Part shown: positions 1 through 11,669 of the stretch, piece by piece
Layout: every line of letters starts with the position of its first letter
Numbering within the stretch: position 1 is the stretch's first letter
Source of the DNA: Ulva prolifera
Lineage: Eukaryota > Chlorophyta > Ulvophyceae > Ulvales > Ulvaceae
Length of the DNA stretch: 64,000 bases
Assembly (NCBI GenBank): GCA_023078555.1
Contig: CM041197.1
Coordinates: 1,081,501-1,145,500 of the forward strand
Reading direction: 5' to 3'
Position numbers and translations under genes: made by a program
The notes under the pieces: generated by a model
Databases searched by the model: none
Told to the model about the DNA's origin: nothing
Seen by the model: the letters and a program-made list of their open reading frames with translations, nothing else

Positions 1-130
1 AGCCACACAGCCACACAGCCACACACACGCCCACCCCCACACGCCCACCCCCACCCGAACCACGCCCACCCGAACCCCGCCCACCAGCCAGGCGCACAAG
101 ACCCGGAAGCACAAGCAGCCAAGGGTGTGG
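1..130. repeat. CA/CCCAC low-complexity tract
   Basis: The stretch is built almost entirely of CACA and CCCAC/CCACACA runs with a few GCCC interruptions. It is not a recognisable telomere repeat unit. It runs directly into the first retroposon-like copy, whose body is also C/A rich on this strand. No gene is visible. Confidence 0.7.
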
Positions 131-154
131 TCGTGTGTGTGGCTGCCAGTGTGT

Positions 155-860
155 TGCAAGGACAAAGGCAGCAAGGCGGGCAGCACCGCGAAAGAAGCAA
201 ACAGACGAAGCATACACACAGACACGCACGCACGCGACACCCACCACGCCCAGGGAACCCACCACCGGCGCATCAAAAGACACAGATTCGCACACCGCCA
301 AGCACACACCCACACACCCACAAACCCAAACCCACACACGCACGCACAGACCCCACGGCCGACACACAACATCACAACCACCAACACCACAACGCCCGCC
401 TCCAAACGACAGGGCCAAACCCAACACACTGCTGCCTGACGCCGCCCATCACGGCCGCCCGATTGCCGGGGGCCGCCCTAGCCCTAAGACCCACCCCGAC
501 CCCACCGAGCCACAGCACACCACGCCAGCCCGGCACACCGCCGCGCAGCCTCGCCGGCCCACGCCGCACCGCACCCAGGACAATGCATCGCCCAAGCCGT
601 CTCCGCAGTCCCTGCACATGCCACCGAAGGCACCCCGCACACCCATCGGACCCGGCCTAGCCGGAGTCAGAGGCCACAGGTCGGTGGCGTCAAGCGGACG
701 GGGCGCCCGAGGGGCACCCCACCGCTCGGGCCGGATGGCCAGTAAGCGGCGAGAGGTCATCATACGGGACTGTGAGTCCCGCCAAAACTGCCTTGCCCGC
801 GTGACGTGCCATCAGCGGAGCTGCGGCGCGCACCTGCCGCGCCCCTGCACGACAGAGCGT
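155..860 (-). mobile_element. Longest copy of a truncated non-LTR retroposon family
   Basis: The plus-strand left end begins TGCAAGGACAAAGGCAGCAA and continues through GGGCAGCACCGCGAAAGAAG, the terminal sequence shared by six other copies in this window. Bases 143-154 (CTGCCAGTGTGT) recur exactly at 861-872, which would be a 12-bp target-site duplication and bounds an insert of about 706 bp. Bases 155-300 match the copy at 5623-5765 almost exactly. Because all copies share this end and differ in length, the shared end is taken as the 3' end of a minus-strand element. The flanking repeat is TG-rich, so the outer limit is less secure than the shared end. No reverse transcriptase motif is visible, as expected for a truncated copy. 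Confidence 0.55.
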
Positions 861-948
861 CTGCCAGTGTGTGGCTGTGGCCGGCGCGGGTGCTGACGTT
901 ACATCGGCGTGTTGGTGTGTGCTGTGTGTGGCTTGTTGCGTGATGTGT

Positions 949-965
949 TACAAGGACAAAGGCAG
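949..965 (-). mobile_element. Extremely truncated retroposon copy
   Basis: Only TACAAGGACAAAGGCAG of the family terminus is present. It lies between 931-948 and 966-983, which match at about 14 of 18 positions (GCTTGTTGCGTGATGTGT and GCTTATTGTGTGGTGTGC) and look like a decayed target-site duplication. The copy is too short to be certain. Confidence 0.35.
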
Positions 966-1369
966 GCTTATTGTGTGGTGTGCGGTTCCCCTGGTAGCTG
1001 CTCGCGGTGCTACCTGCCTTGCAATTCCTTGCTGTGTCCTTACGTTCCTGTTGATGTTGTCGGGATACGTGCAGTGACAGTTTCCGTTAGAGGATGCATA
1101 CGCCAAGTGAACGCCGAGATTATGGGAGGTCTAGCCATAGAGGAAGCGCGGTGCTGACAATGAAAGGGCCATAGCAGCTGCCCATAGCAGCCATGGGCAG
1201 CGGGCTGCAGCCGGCTGCAGCCGGCTATGCGCATATATATGCTGGCCATGCATATGGCATCGTCACCTGTGCATCTAGAGACGTTGCAAAGAGGCAGCGG
1301 AAGCCTTCGCCGAGAACCTCCCGTCTAGACCACTGCACAAGATCTTCAGAGCAGGTGTAGTCCAGAGCA

Positions 1370-1432
1370 GACTTAGGCCTAAGGACCGGTAGGCCTCAGG
1401 ACCGGAGGTACCTCCTAGGACCTAGGTCGAAG
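1370..1432. repeat. Cluster of short perfect palindromes
   Basis: Within about 60 bp there are CTTAGGCCTAAG, GGAGGTACCTCC and GACCTAGGTC, each its own reverse complement, separated by two ACCGG-containing spacers. The surrounding 880-1640 has no coding signal. Function is unknown, and it could be a decayed fold-back element. Confidence 0.4.
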
Positions 1433-1939
1433 TCGCATTCGCGCCGGGCCCGACGGCAATGGCGGTGCGCCACAATAGAGTTGTGCTTTCCTGTTGCTAT
1501 TTGTCGTTCGGCCGGGAGACAATGTGTGGCAGTCAGTATGCGTAAAGCCTCTGAGAGTCGATGACTGAGGGATCACCAGGCTGGATCACCTCGTAAGTCT
1601 CTAGTTGTACCAACTGCCAGTGGGAATGTGATCATCATGAGGTGGTAGAAATTTAAGTGGAAGATGTGTGACTTCCAACAGTGGCCCCACCCCCAATGCG
1701 CGGAAGGCAGGAGATGCACACCCAAGGCGATCCCTTATACAGTGCCCAACACGCTCCACACCCCAATGCCTGTCCCGAAACTCCCCATGTCGAACCCGAA
1801 AACCACGACAGATTTAAATAACAGCAGGAGAAACCTACCAAATCAGGCGCATACTCACGCACATACACAACGCCCCGAACCCACCAACACGGCACCCCAC
1901 AGCCCCATGCCTGTTCCCACAGTGTGGGACCCACACGAT

Positions 1940-2110
1940 AAAGCCGCGCCCGACACAGCGCTGCCCGCGGCCGCCTGTCCGGGCCACCCAACTGCCGGGC
2001 GCCCATGCCCAAACGCCTACCCCACCGACAGACCCACAACGCACGCTACTTGAATGGCACACCGCCGCGCAGCCCGCCCGACCCGGCGCACAGTGCACCA
2101 GGGACAAGCC
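1940..2110. repeat. Diverged copy of the body of the 155-860 element
   Basis: Bases 1940-2110 align with about 425-590. The shared blocks include an ACTGCCGGGCGCCC-like segment, a CCCACC/CCGACC-rich segment and CACACCGCCGCGCAGCC. This suggests a second insertion or duplication of the same repeat family, but its ends and any target-site duplication could not be found. The flanks 1640-1940 and 2110-2900 show no gene. Confidence 0.45.
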
Positions 2111-2929
2111 GGTGCACTGTCAGCCTGATAGTGAGGAGACTGAGTCTCTTCTCCCACCGGCACTTAGCAATCATCCCACGTGCCAAGCGGAGCCGGGCGT
2201 CCCGGAGCCAGAGGCCATCTGCCGCCGTCCCCATCCAGGACAGCCGGCGCTGCTGTAATAGGGCACGGTGCATGCTTCAGACGAGCAGGGCTGTCATCAA
2301 CGAGCTGCAACTGCAATTCCTGCTATATTTCTATTCTCTTTGGGGCGGGGTTGGGGTTTGCTGGTCGGCCGCGATCGCGGCCCTGCAGTGATGGTGGCTG
2401 ACCAGGCAGTCTCCGCAGTACAATGTTTGCCGGCTGCTGTTTCAGTGCTGGCCAGATCTGGCCTGGAGGCAATGCCTGTGGCATGGGTGCGCCAGCAGAG
2501 CAGTGCTGACATCTAAGCAATAGTGGTGTTTGGTGATCCTGTTCGTGTGTTGGATATTGCGCCACATGTGTATAGCTGTACAGCTAGCTGATATCTGCAT
2601 GCAGCCCTATGCTTAATGACACTGTTCCTTGTAGCACATCAAACACAGGCAACATTCAATGCAGATGATGTTAAAACCATCAAAGCCACCACGCCCGCAA
2701 GTGGTCACCTTATGTCTGGCTGAACTTGACTGTGTACATGTGTTAGGCTAGGAAGCAGGTTGCACAGACAAAGATGACTGTGCAATAATTCATCATGGCA
2801 CCCGTACAGTCAGACACTGATTTGCTATGAATTCCCGGTCACCATCACAGGTCATATTTCACCCTGACCGTCTACGTCGCTCATATGGTGACCGGTGTAT
2901 AGTGAAGGTCAAACACCTTCCAGGTAGCC

Positions 2930-3001
2930 AGCTGGGGGGATGGGTTGGGCCTGGCCAGCTGGCCTGGCCTGGCCAGCTGGGGGGATGGGTTGGGCCTGGC
3001 C
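2930..3001 (+). repeat. Short GC-rich tandem duplication
   Basis: A unit beginning CAGCTGGGGGGATGGGTTGG and continuing with GCCTGGCC is present about one and a half times, giving a GGCC/CCAGCTGG-rich block. No gene is visible around it from 2110 to 3590. Confidence 0.6.
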
Positions 3002-3598
3002 ATGGATGCAGCATATGCAGCATGTCTCACCCAATCCAGTACATGTAACATTATGCAATTGGTTTGAGACACAGGTACCTTACCCACCAGTGGGTAATTA
3101 TAATGTCGGCCTGTGGACTGTGCATGACAAGCATATCTTCTCACTGGGTGCAGCAGGCAAGCAGGCAGGCTGCAGCCAACCCGAAACACACATACTCATC
3201 TATCTTCATGATACAGCAAACTTCAAATTGACAAGGCTTTAAGATGTCCACTGTACCATTCGCACTCGTTCTGTACACATGCGATGGTGTCCTGCTGACA
3301 GTAGCAGGCAACATTCAGTTATACACTAGTACTGCCCTCCTACAAATCATAGGATGAAGACCATGATGCTGCTTTGCTGTCATGCCAGAATTCAGCGAAT
3401 GCTAGAGCATGCAGCGCAGTCATCATTCTTTTTGGAGAGCGCCTTGGTCATTGGCGGCCCAGTCTTGCACCGAAATCGGGATCGGCCATGGCGTGGTGGC
3501 CATTTTTTTATTCTGGCCGGCTGTCAAATTGCTTCTCCCTGGCACGAGGAAGTGTGGCTGTTTGTTTGCTTTCGCCACAGACGTGCACTCATGAGTGA

Positions 3599-3649
3599 TA
3601 CAAGGATAAATGCGGGAGGCGAGCAGCACCGCGAAAGAAGCAAGCAGAA
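3599..3649 (-). mobile_element. Truncated retroposon copy with imperfect target duplication
   Basis: TACAAGGATAAATGCGGGAG followed by GCAGCACCGCGAAAGAAGCA matches the family terminus. The flanks 3585-3598 (GCACTCATGAGTGA) and 3650-3663 (GCACTCATGCGTGT) agree at 12 of 14 positions, as expected for an ageing target-site duplication. The insert is only about 51 bp. Confidence 0.6.
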
Positions 3650-4567
3650 GCACTCATGCGTGTATACCTATGCATGAGTTTATACCTGTGCATGTTTTGG
3701 ATGCAAGAACTTTCGAGATGCCAGACCAGGGCCGCAGCCACAGCCTGCTGGCAGTCCTTGTCGTGCTGTGCTCGCTCATATCTTCAAGCATCCGTAAAAT
3801 TTCATACACGTGCACACGGCGGCGGTTGATATCCGGCTGGGTGGGATACCCGGGTGTGAAAAGATTGGACTTTTCCCCCCGCGCGCGTTGGTAGGCGGCC
3901 GCTTTGGTAGGCCACCGTCATGCCGCATGGCCAGGCGCAGTCTGTACCACATGCAGTGTTCGTGCGATTCGCACGGTACGAATCGCAGTGACTTAGACAC
4001 GCGTACATCTGAGCTGGCACACAAGCCTGGACTGCGCACAGCCGCGGCGAAAGCATGCTGACATCGCACTTTGTTTTTGAGTATGTCCACACCGTGTACG
4101 GTGCCGTCATGCAGCTACCAAGCCGTTCCTTCCAGCATTTGAAAGGCCACGTCCACATCGCCATGGGCCATCGATGACATAGCATCGTTGCACCGGTCGG
4201 GCACCCGACGTCAGCCGATGCCGAACGCCTCTTAATGCAGCGAAAACAGAGTCTGAGAAGCTGGTTTGGATTGTGTGCACATGTTGGTTTGAAAGTTGGT
4301 TGCTCCGCCGAGATCGCTCACAGCAGACAAGCGTCATAGAAGGATTTACAAAAGAGTAAACGGAAGAAGACAAACACGAACACCGAATCTCATCCGAAGC
4401 GTCATAGAAGAGTGCAAAGGGGCCGTTGTAGCAAGCCCGAGAAGAGTGAGCAGGCATACGCAGCCCAGGAAGCTTTTCACTGTAGACAGAAGTGAGGCGC
4501 ACAGCTGCCGATCGACAGGCCGGCCCTGGGTGTCCTTTTGCGGTTCAGGAACAATTGCAATACCAGC

Positions 4568-7500
4568 ATGCATCTCGCTGATCTGAGGCTTGAGGTAGCC
4601 TCGACACTGCGTGCCTTGGCCGCCGGTGTCCTCATCATGGCGCCGGCTCTGCATCAGCAGACCGCAGCGCAGGAGTTTTCTGCGGACGCTGCGGTCGCGA
4701 CGGACAACAGCGGCGAGGCGGGCTTTGTGCCGAACGCGCTCAACCTCGCAGCTGAAGAGGTCTCAGGCGCAGGCGCGGTGCTGGAGAGGCAGGATCTCAT
4801 CCCCGTGACGACGCTGCCACGAACCTGCGACTGCGTGCCTGCCGACGACGTGGTGCGCTTGCTGTGAAGTGTGGTGCGGTGTGAAAAGGAGTCGGAGTGG
4901 CCGGTAGCACCGCTAGGGCAACAAACGTGCAGCATGCATGCATGCCAGCGCCACCAATGCATGCACAGCAGGAGATGCCCACCAACGTCGAACCCGAACG
5001 CGGCGCCCAAGCACAGCATGACAGACATCCACCGACATGCCGTGAAGTGTGGTCCACTGGCTGTGCTTGAACTTGGGGGTCGAGTCACCTGTGGCCACGT
5101 TTATGCAGTGTCATGTGACATCGATATGCGCGCGCAACTTCATCATATCGTGACAGGAGCGTCGTGGCTTGCCGTTGCGAGAGGCGTCGTGATGCGGTCA
5201 GTGTTCCCTTCCATGTCGACGTCATCGCAAATTAAAAGCAGCTGACGCTCGAGCATCTGCAGCTGCAGCGCTGCTGATGTCTTCTCTAGCTATAGCTATG
5301 GCGCCCCGTCAGATGACGGAGTTCTTGCTGTGCATCGGTCCCGCATGTCCGTGTCCTGCATTTGTCTCCCCTGCCCGCCAGGCTTTGTTCCGTCAGCCTG
5401 GATCTGTCTCCCCTGCCCGCCAGACTCTGTTCCGTCACCATTTCGTCTGAGACAACACACTGCACTGCTGATGCATAAAGTCAACGAATGGTGGTAGGGT
5501 TGGTAGTGTCAGCCAGTTGCTTCGAAGATAGTTTAGGCGGGCGATGGGTGCTAGCTCTATTTTGAGGGTGCTGTGGGGTTTCCCACTGTGTTGCGTCCGT
5601 GGTCGTTGCGGTGGACCTGTGTTACCAGGACAAAGGCAGCAAGGCGGGCAGCACCGCGAAAGAAGCAAACAGACGAAGCAAACACACAGACACGCACGCA
5701 CGCGACACCCACCACGCCCAGGAAACCCACCACCGGCGCATCAAAAGACACCGATCCTTGCGGTGGTTGCGGTGGACCTGTGTCTCCCTACATAGATCTC
5801 CCTTTATATGGACATGCATGATGCATGATGCATAGCTGCTTTCTCGTCATCCACCTTGTGTCAAAAACAGTCAACTAGGAGGTGCCCGTGGATGCAGACA
5901 CCCTGTGTGCTGCATCTGGGATCAAGCTGTGCGCAGAGCTGAATGTGCCTGCCCGGGACACGCTTGACCCACACATGTGTCTGTGGCGGACCCGGGCCCA
6001 GGTGTTCTGTGGCCGGGCTGTCATCATACTGTACTGTGCATGAGGCTGCAGGGCCTCATGAGGCCGTATCCAATAGTGTGATACACGTGAGCGCTTGAGT
6101 CCAGGAGGTGGACGACATCCGCTTGATCAGCGACACGTTTGTCGCTGGCGGCAACGCCGTCAGCAGTCTCGGCCTGTCCAACATGGTCTGGGGCTTCGGC
6201 CAGTTCCTCGGTGCGCACCCCTCTCGCCACCCCCCTCCCACTGCACGTTCATGAACACTTCTGCATGTCAAACGCGCCGGACCACAGAGGCTGACTCTGC
6301 CACTGAATCGGGGCAAGGCATGTACTCTTATGGAGGCGGGCCAGACGCGGCCCATAGCGCGGCTACGCATGCACTCCAGCACTTGCACGGTCATGGCAGC
6401 AACACCCCTAGACCACCACCATCACGTGCCTTCAGCTGACAGCTCTGCACACACCACACCTCTCCGCAGCGCCACCGTCGCTGGACAGTGTGCAGATCAT
6501 GACCTAGCTCTGACGATCGAGGAGGAAGAGGGGCCGACAATCGCAGTGGGAGCCTTGGACGAGGACGACCCAATGGAGCTCCACCGCGCGATCACAGCGT
6601 TTCGCCGCGGCTGCACCACCACTCTCAACATCCACACTGGCCTCGTCGATGCCGGCCCCGTCTACGGCACCGAAGAGGCCTACGTCCAGTCCACCCTCCG
6701 CGAGCCCGGCACCTGCCGCATGCGCACCGCAGAGGGCGGATTTCTGCCGCTGACGACCAACGCCGATGCGGAGGGCCGTATGTTCTTCATCGTGGGAGAC
6801 GTGCGGGCGTCGGAGCACGCGTTCCTCGCCGCGCAGCACACCGTGTGGGTGCGGGAGCACAACCGCATCTGCGGCGCGGTCGATGCGGACCCGGCCACCG
6901 CGCAGCTTTCTTCCGATGTGCGCTTTGACCTTGTGCGGAGCGTGGTCATCGCTAAGTTCCAGCAGGTGGTGCTGGAGGAGTTCCTGCCGGCGCTCGGCAT
7001 CACGCAGGCCGACCTCGAGGCCGCGGAGCGGCTGATCACGACCCCCGACGTGTCGATGGAGTTCAGCATCGCGTACCGGCTGGGGCATGACCTCATCGGC
7101 AACGACGTCGGCGGGATCGACATCGCCGACGCGTTTGACGCCGAGAGCTTCTTCCTCGACTCGGAGGAGACTCGCGGCAGACCAAATGTGAGGTACAAGC
7201 CCAATGCGGAGGAGCTGCTGAGTGACATCATGCTGCAGCTATCAACGACGCCGGCGAATGAGATCGACGGGCGGCTGTCCGACGCGCTACGGAACTTCCT
7301 GTTTGGCCGGGAGATGGCGGAGGACCTCGCGGGCCGCAACATCTTCCGCGGCCGCGAGCTCGGCGTGCCGACGTATGCAGGGGTGGCCGAATGCTTCGGG
7401 CTGCCTGTGGACCAGAGGGTGCGCCCCTGCTGTGCCATGTCGTGCTGTGCGATGCCGGGGCCGTGTTTGATGTTCATGAGCACACCGCTGCATGGCTCCT

Positions 7501-8267
7501 GTGGCCATGCATGGGACCTGCGGAGATCACGGCCGCTGTGGTGAGACTGTGTCGTATGCGGCTGCACATGTTTGCTATCAAATGCTCACCACTGCCAGAG
7601 ATCACACGTCTGCATACGGCCATGTGGAGGTGTTGTGGAGGGCACCTCACACGTGCCATTGTCTACCTCTACAATGCTGGGCCAGAGTATGAGTTCCCTT
7701 CATTGAGTTCACTTCACAGCAACCTGGGAGTGCGGGTGCTGTCGAATGCAGTCACGGATACGTCAGGTCTCATCAGAACAAGTAGTTCGCCGGGCCAGCT
7801 GGACTTTTTCCCCTAGTCAACGAGTGAGTGAGCCGATGGGCAGTTGCATCAGATACGCCTGATACACCACAGAATATGCCACACATGAATCTGCCAAAGC
7901 TCCCTGAAATCAAGCAAACCCGAAACTCACAGCTGAAGCAATACTGCACAGATTTGGTCATGCATGTGGCAGTCGTGTGCACGCGTCCATGGGCCGCACA
8001 TGCATGCAGATTGAGGAAGAGACGCCCGACTTGTGGCTGGGGCTGCTGCGCGAGCCGCCGCGCGGAGACTCCCCAATCGGCCCCACCCTCCGCGCCGTCC
8101 TCATCGAGCAGTTCCACCGCAGCTTCTTCGGCCCGGGGGGCTTCTACTGGCGGGACAACGTGGACGCGGTCGGGGACTTCGAGGTCGAGATCGGCGCCAC
8201 CCGCTACGCCGACATCATCTCGGCCAACACCGACGCCTCCGTCTCCGGCAACGTCTTCTCTGCATGA
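4568..8267 (+). CDS. Secreted animal-type haem peroxidase A (four exons)
   Basis: Exons 4568-4852, 6105-6210, 6496-7418 and 8010-8267 give 523 aa. A hydrophobic N-terminus ending near TAAQ suggests secretion. It is followed by an acidic leader and a conserved RTCDC segment. The distal haem motif FGQFL-DHDL (Q128, D131, H132) is created by splicing exon 2 to exon 3. Other landmarks are VRASE (catalytic R234, haem-linking E237), REHNR (250-254), YRLGH (proximal H328) and GRNIFRGRE (N412). The C-terminal LWLGLLREP and VLIEQF segments fit the family. The residue after E237 is His, not the Met of myeloperoxidase, so no sulfonium haem link is expected. Intron donors are all GTGCGC and acceptors end CAG. 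An in-frame ATG at 4538 is an alternative start. Intron 1 hosts a retroposon. Use of H2O2 to oxidise an extracellular substrate is inferred from the family. Confidence 0.93.
5623..5765 (-). mobile_element. Retroposon copy in intron 1 of peroxidase A
   Basis: The 143-bp insert starts TACCAGGACAAAGGCAGCAA and matches 155-300 over its whole length. It is flanked by perfect 18-bp direct repeats, GTTGCGGTGGACCTGTGT at 5605-5622 and 5766-5783, extendable to about 22 bp with one mismatch. It ends 340 bp before the exon 2 acceptor, so it should not disrupt splicing. Confidence 0.8.
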
Positions 8268-11200
8268 AGTCATCAAATCTGACTGGTCAGTCTCGAGCTC
8301 GATGGTATCAGACTTGACAGAGGTCGATGTCAAGGGTACATTCAGAGGGGGTGGCCACAGGGGAGGTTTCAGGATGACGAGGGCCCGGAAGCAGCACCGC
8401 GCACACCGCCTGGGCAAGAGCACACGGCTCCAAGTTGGTACACTAGTCACGGCTGGGATCAGTTGCGGGCACCCCATGGGGGCACATGTGGTGGATCAGC
8501 CTGCTGTTTTTGCGGCTGGGAGTAGCGGAACAACTGTTGTACATAGGATGAGTCAGATGTGGACGGGCTCGACAATGTAGACATGGCACTGGTGCATGCT
8601 ATCAATGAACTTACCGCTGTGAAGAACTGGGAGCACTGCTTCAGCATCACTGTTTCCTTCACCTCTTGAAAGCCGGCTGTCCTACAGGATCAACACTCTG
8701 TAACATGGAGCAGCCAACTCGCACGCAGCACCTCTGGCCCCACATAACTCTGACCGCAATAGCACACTGTGGTAAAGCGTGTGCCATAACGGTGTTCGAA
8801 AAGTTCGTATGCCTGCCTGCTCAGGTTGTTTCTCAACAGTGTTGTGCAGAGGCTGCACCCCGCTGTGGGGGATTGCGTGCAGCCAGATTTTGTCCTGCAG
8901 AACCTCCCATTGATGACCAAAATTGTTTGCTAGGACATTGCCAGTGGAACGAACTCGAACATGAAGGAAATGTAATTCGATATATAATCAAGCATGTCTC
9001 AGTGTTAGCAAGAAGGTATTCAGCAGACAGTCTGCTGCAGTAGAGGATTCATTAGCAGTCTCGGGGGTTGCTGATGCATGTGTTGTGGCGATTGTTCTGG
9101 ATATCAGGGACAGCAGCTGTTATTCCCCATAGTCTGTGAGCGAGTGGCACGCATATGTTGCACTCCTGCCATGAAAGTCTGTCAACTCCCCACATTCCAG
9201 AAGTGTGCCGTGAGCATCTGCAGATCTACCAGCTAGTGAGCATCTACACCAATCATGACTGCACGAGAGTGATTGGGTATGTATGCTGGCATGGCCATAC
9301 AGTTTGGGGACGTTTGTGACCGCCAGTGCTCTACTCCATTTCAGCCCGCGGTATCGAATATTTTTTTCGCACTTGTAGAAGTACCCGAGCTGAAATCAGC
9401 TTGCTGCTTCGAATTATTAATTAATAACACCCCTGCACAGTTCGTGGAGTGCTGTTTGCGAGAAGCGCAAGGCCTGGTTCATCCCTTCTGCACGCCGGCA
9501 ACACAGTACCTGTACATCGGGCGGGAGGCATACCCAGCCACTCAAAAGAAGATGCAGAAAGATAGCAGTGTTGTGCCCGCGAGATGGAGTAGTGCACACC
9601 GCCACCGCGTGCTTCTACGCATTCATGCGCTTCCTAAGCCAACCCTCGAGTCGTGGCCAGCGCCAAGGTTGACATATTCAGTGATATTTCATACAGCATA
9701 CTCCAGGTGATTTGTTTCATCGGACTGCAAGTGCGACGGGGCCGATACAGAGCCAACGATCACACGCAAGCCAGCACACAGGAAAAACGTGCAGTTACGC
9801 ACAGCAGAGGCATGAAACCAACATCATCTGCGCTGCGTTGCCTTTGGGCAATCTCGCGAAAGCTATGTGCGGTACAGCTGGCCCCGTACGGAGAAGGCAT
9901 GGCGAGAAGGGCAGTCAACATCTGTTCATGGCCACCGTTGGTCATCTTCTCCAAGCAGAAGAGACGAAGAGAGACATGATAGACCGCCAAGCTGGGCATC
10001 ACCATGTGTTAAGAAGATCGTGATAGATGAGATGGGGCTCTTGTGACCCGGTGCTGCCCAACCACGCAGCCCAAGTGCAGTGCGGCCAAGAAACTTCACG
10101 AGCGAGAATTGTTTACGCCGATGCCCCCCCATAAGTGAATACTCCTGAAATAAAGCTGTCTGATATTCATGCCGTGTCATCTCGATCGGGCCACAGCGCA
10201 ACGACACTGTTCTTGGTCAGCACTTCGCGCTGGCACTGCCAAACGCAACAAGGACGACTGTTGAAGTTGCACAGTACAAATGTGGTGGCAATTACGTCCA
10301 CTTCACGCAGAGTATGCCCCGTGTACGAGATGGCTCGTCCTCGCGCGGTATGCAACGTCAAACATTGCACGCCCCCCAGATCTGCCATGCAGATAATCGC
10401 ACCTGCTTGATTCTAGGCCTATAAATGTTGAGAGCTTCAATGAGATATCAAGTTGCCATGTTTCTGCATGGCGTGAGTAGCGCGCAGCTGTTGCATTGTT
10501 GTTGATGTCAGTGCTCCTGCTCGACGATCCCGCGCTATGTTGCCAAGCCGTGTTCCAATTATCAGATACAAAATATATATGCAGGTGTTGCGCAAGCACA
10601 ACCTTGCAGCCAACCTCTCAGCTAGATGTACCGGGCCTCGTCGTGGCACTGTGCGTTGCCCGAGATGTGTTCAGGCCATGTTACGCCTCATGCACGCGAG
10701 TTCACACTCGGTATGAGCACAAAACGCCACCTGGCTGAGGACGTTCGAGGCGCCTTCCCTCGCACACTGGATGAACTGTGCATTGGTTTCACCCGGAAAG
10801 GGTGGCTTGAGGGTCCTCGTAGCAGCGCCAGCGAAACTCCTGCCGTGCGTCAGCGCACATCTCACCAAAGCCCACATCCCCGGAACTCGGAACAGACGAA
10901 CACGCCGCGTTGGCGTTGCAGCTGCGAACAGCAATTCCGTGCATTCGAGGCACTGTGACTGCGGCGGGCAGCTCAATACAGTGCCATATGGTACTTAAGG
11001 CACCAATTGGTATCGAAACAAAGCAACACCTTCTCACCCTGCCGCCTCCTGCCCCTCTGCACCAATCATACATCTTGCTTGCCATCTATCCCCTGCAGCA
11101 GCGCCCATCAGCACCCACCCGGCTAAAAGACACAGATACAGTAGGTGAGTTTCTCCCATCTGCAAAACATCAACATGTACAGTGAAAGGCGCGACAGCCA

Positions 11201-11447
11201 CAGTCCAGTACAGTCATAGTATTTCCCTCACCTGCAGCACAAACCCCAGTCTCAGAGAAGGCTTGGGGTCAAGTGATTGGGCATGCTCTGATCAGCACAT
11301 GTGCTGCACACGGCCATACGGCACGAGTTGGCGGCTCACACCAAGCAGCACCACGCCTAGAATTTCTGTCTTGTATCAATCTGCGACAATGCATTCTCAT
11401 CAAGCTCGTATGTGGTAGTTCACCTGCACTCACGTGATCTGCCACGT
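8268..11447. other. Spacer without a supportable gene
   Basis: Base composition drops towards 50% GC, frames are short, and no conserved protein motif was recognised on either strand. No tRNA-like cloverleaf, long tandem repeat or palindrome was noticed. It separates peroxidase A from gene F. Confidence 0.5.
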
Positions 11448-11464
11448 CCAGACCCCGATAGTGT

Positions 11465-11510
11465 TACAAGGTCAAAGGCAGCAAGGAGGGCAGCACCGCG
11501 GAAGTAGCAG
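11465..11510 (-). mobile_element. 46-bp retroposon copy with perfect 17-bp target duplication
   Basis: TACAAGGTCAAAGGCAGCAA plus GCAGCACCGCGGAAGTAGCA is the family terminus. CCAGACCCCGATAGTGT occurs at 11448-11464 and again at 11511-11527, immediately flanking it. This is the cleanest case in the window showing that these short blocks are real insertions rather than chance similarity. It lies 225 bp upstream of the start of gene F. Confidence 0.8.
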
Positions 11511-11669
11511 CCAGACCCCGATAGTGTACCCATGGCCTGATGGTACGTCAATGTAATATCATGGCCTTAGCTTCGCTCACGAGTGCTACCCGTTAGACAT
11601 GGCGACACAACGAGATTGTATGTGGCTATCTCATGACCAGACATCTTGCGTCCTGTGAACTCGTCCACG

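Noticed and set aside
1-130. Possible telomere
   Set aside because: The CCCAC/CACA runs have no fixed unit such as CCCTAA or CCCTAAA and continue into a dispersed repeat.
135-896. 253-codon plus-strand frame at the window start
   Set aside because: It is a low-complexity T/P/H/R-rich translation of a C/A-rich repeat element, with three overlapping frames open at once.
9356-9366. T-run or hairpin terminators of bacterial type
   Set aside because: Gene structure is clearly eukaryotic with introns, so rho-independent terminators are not expected.
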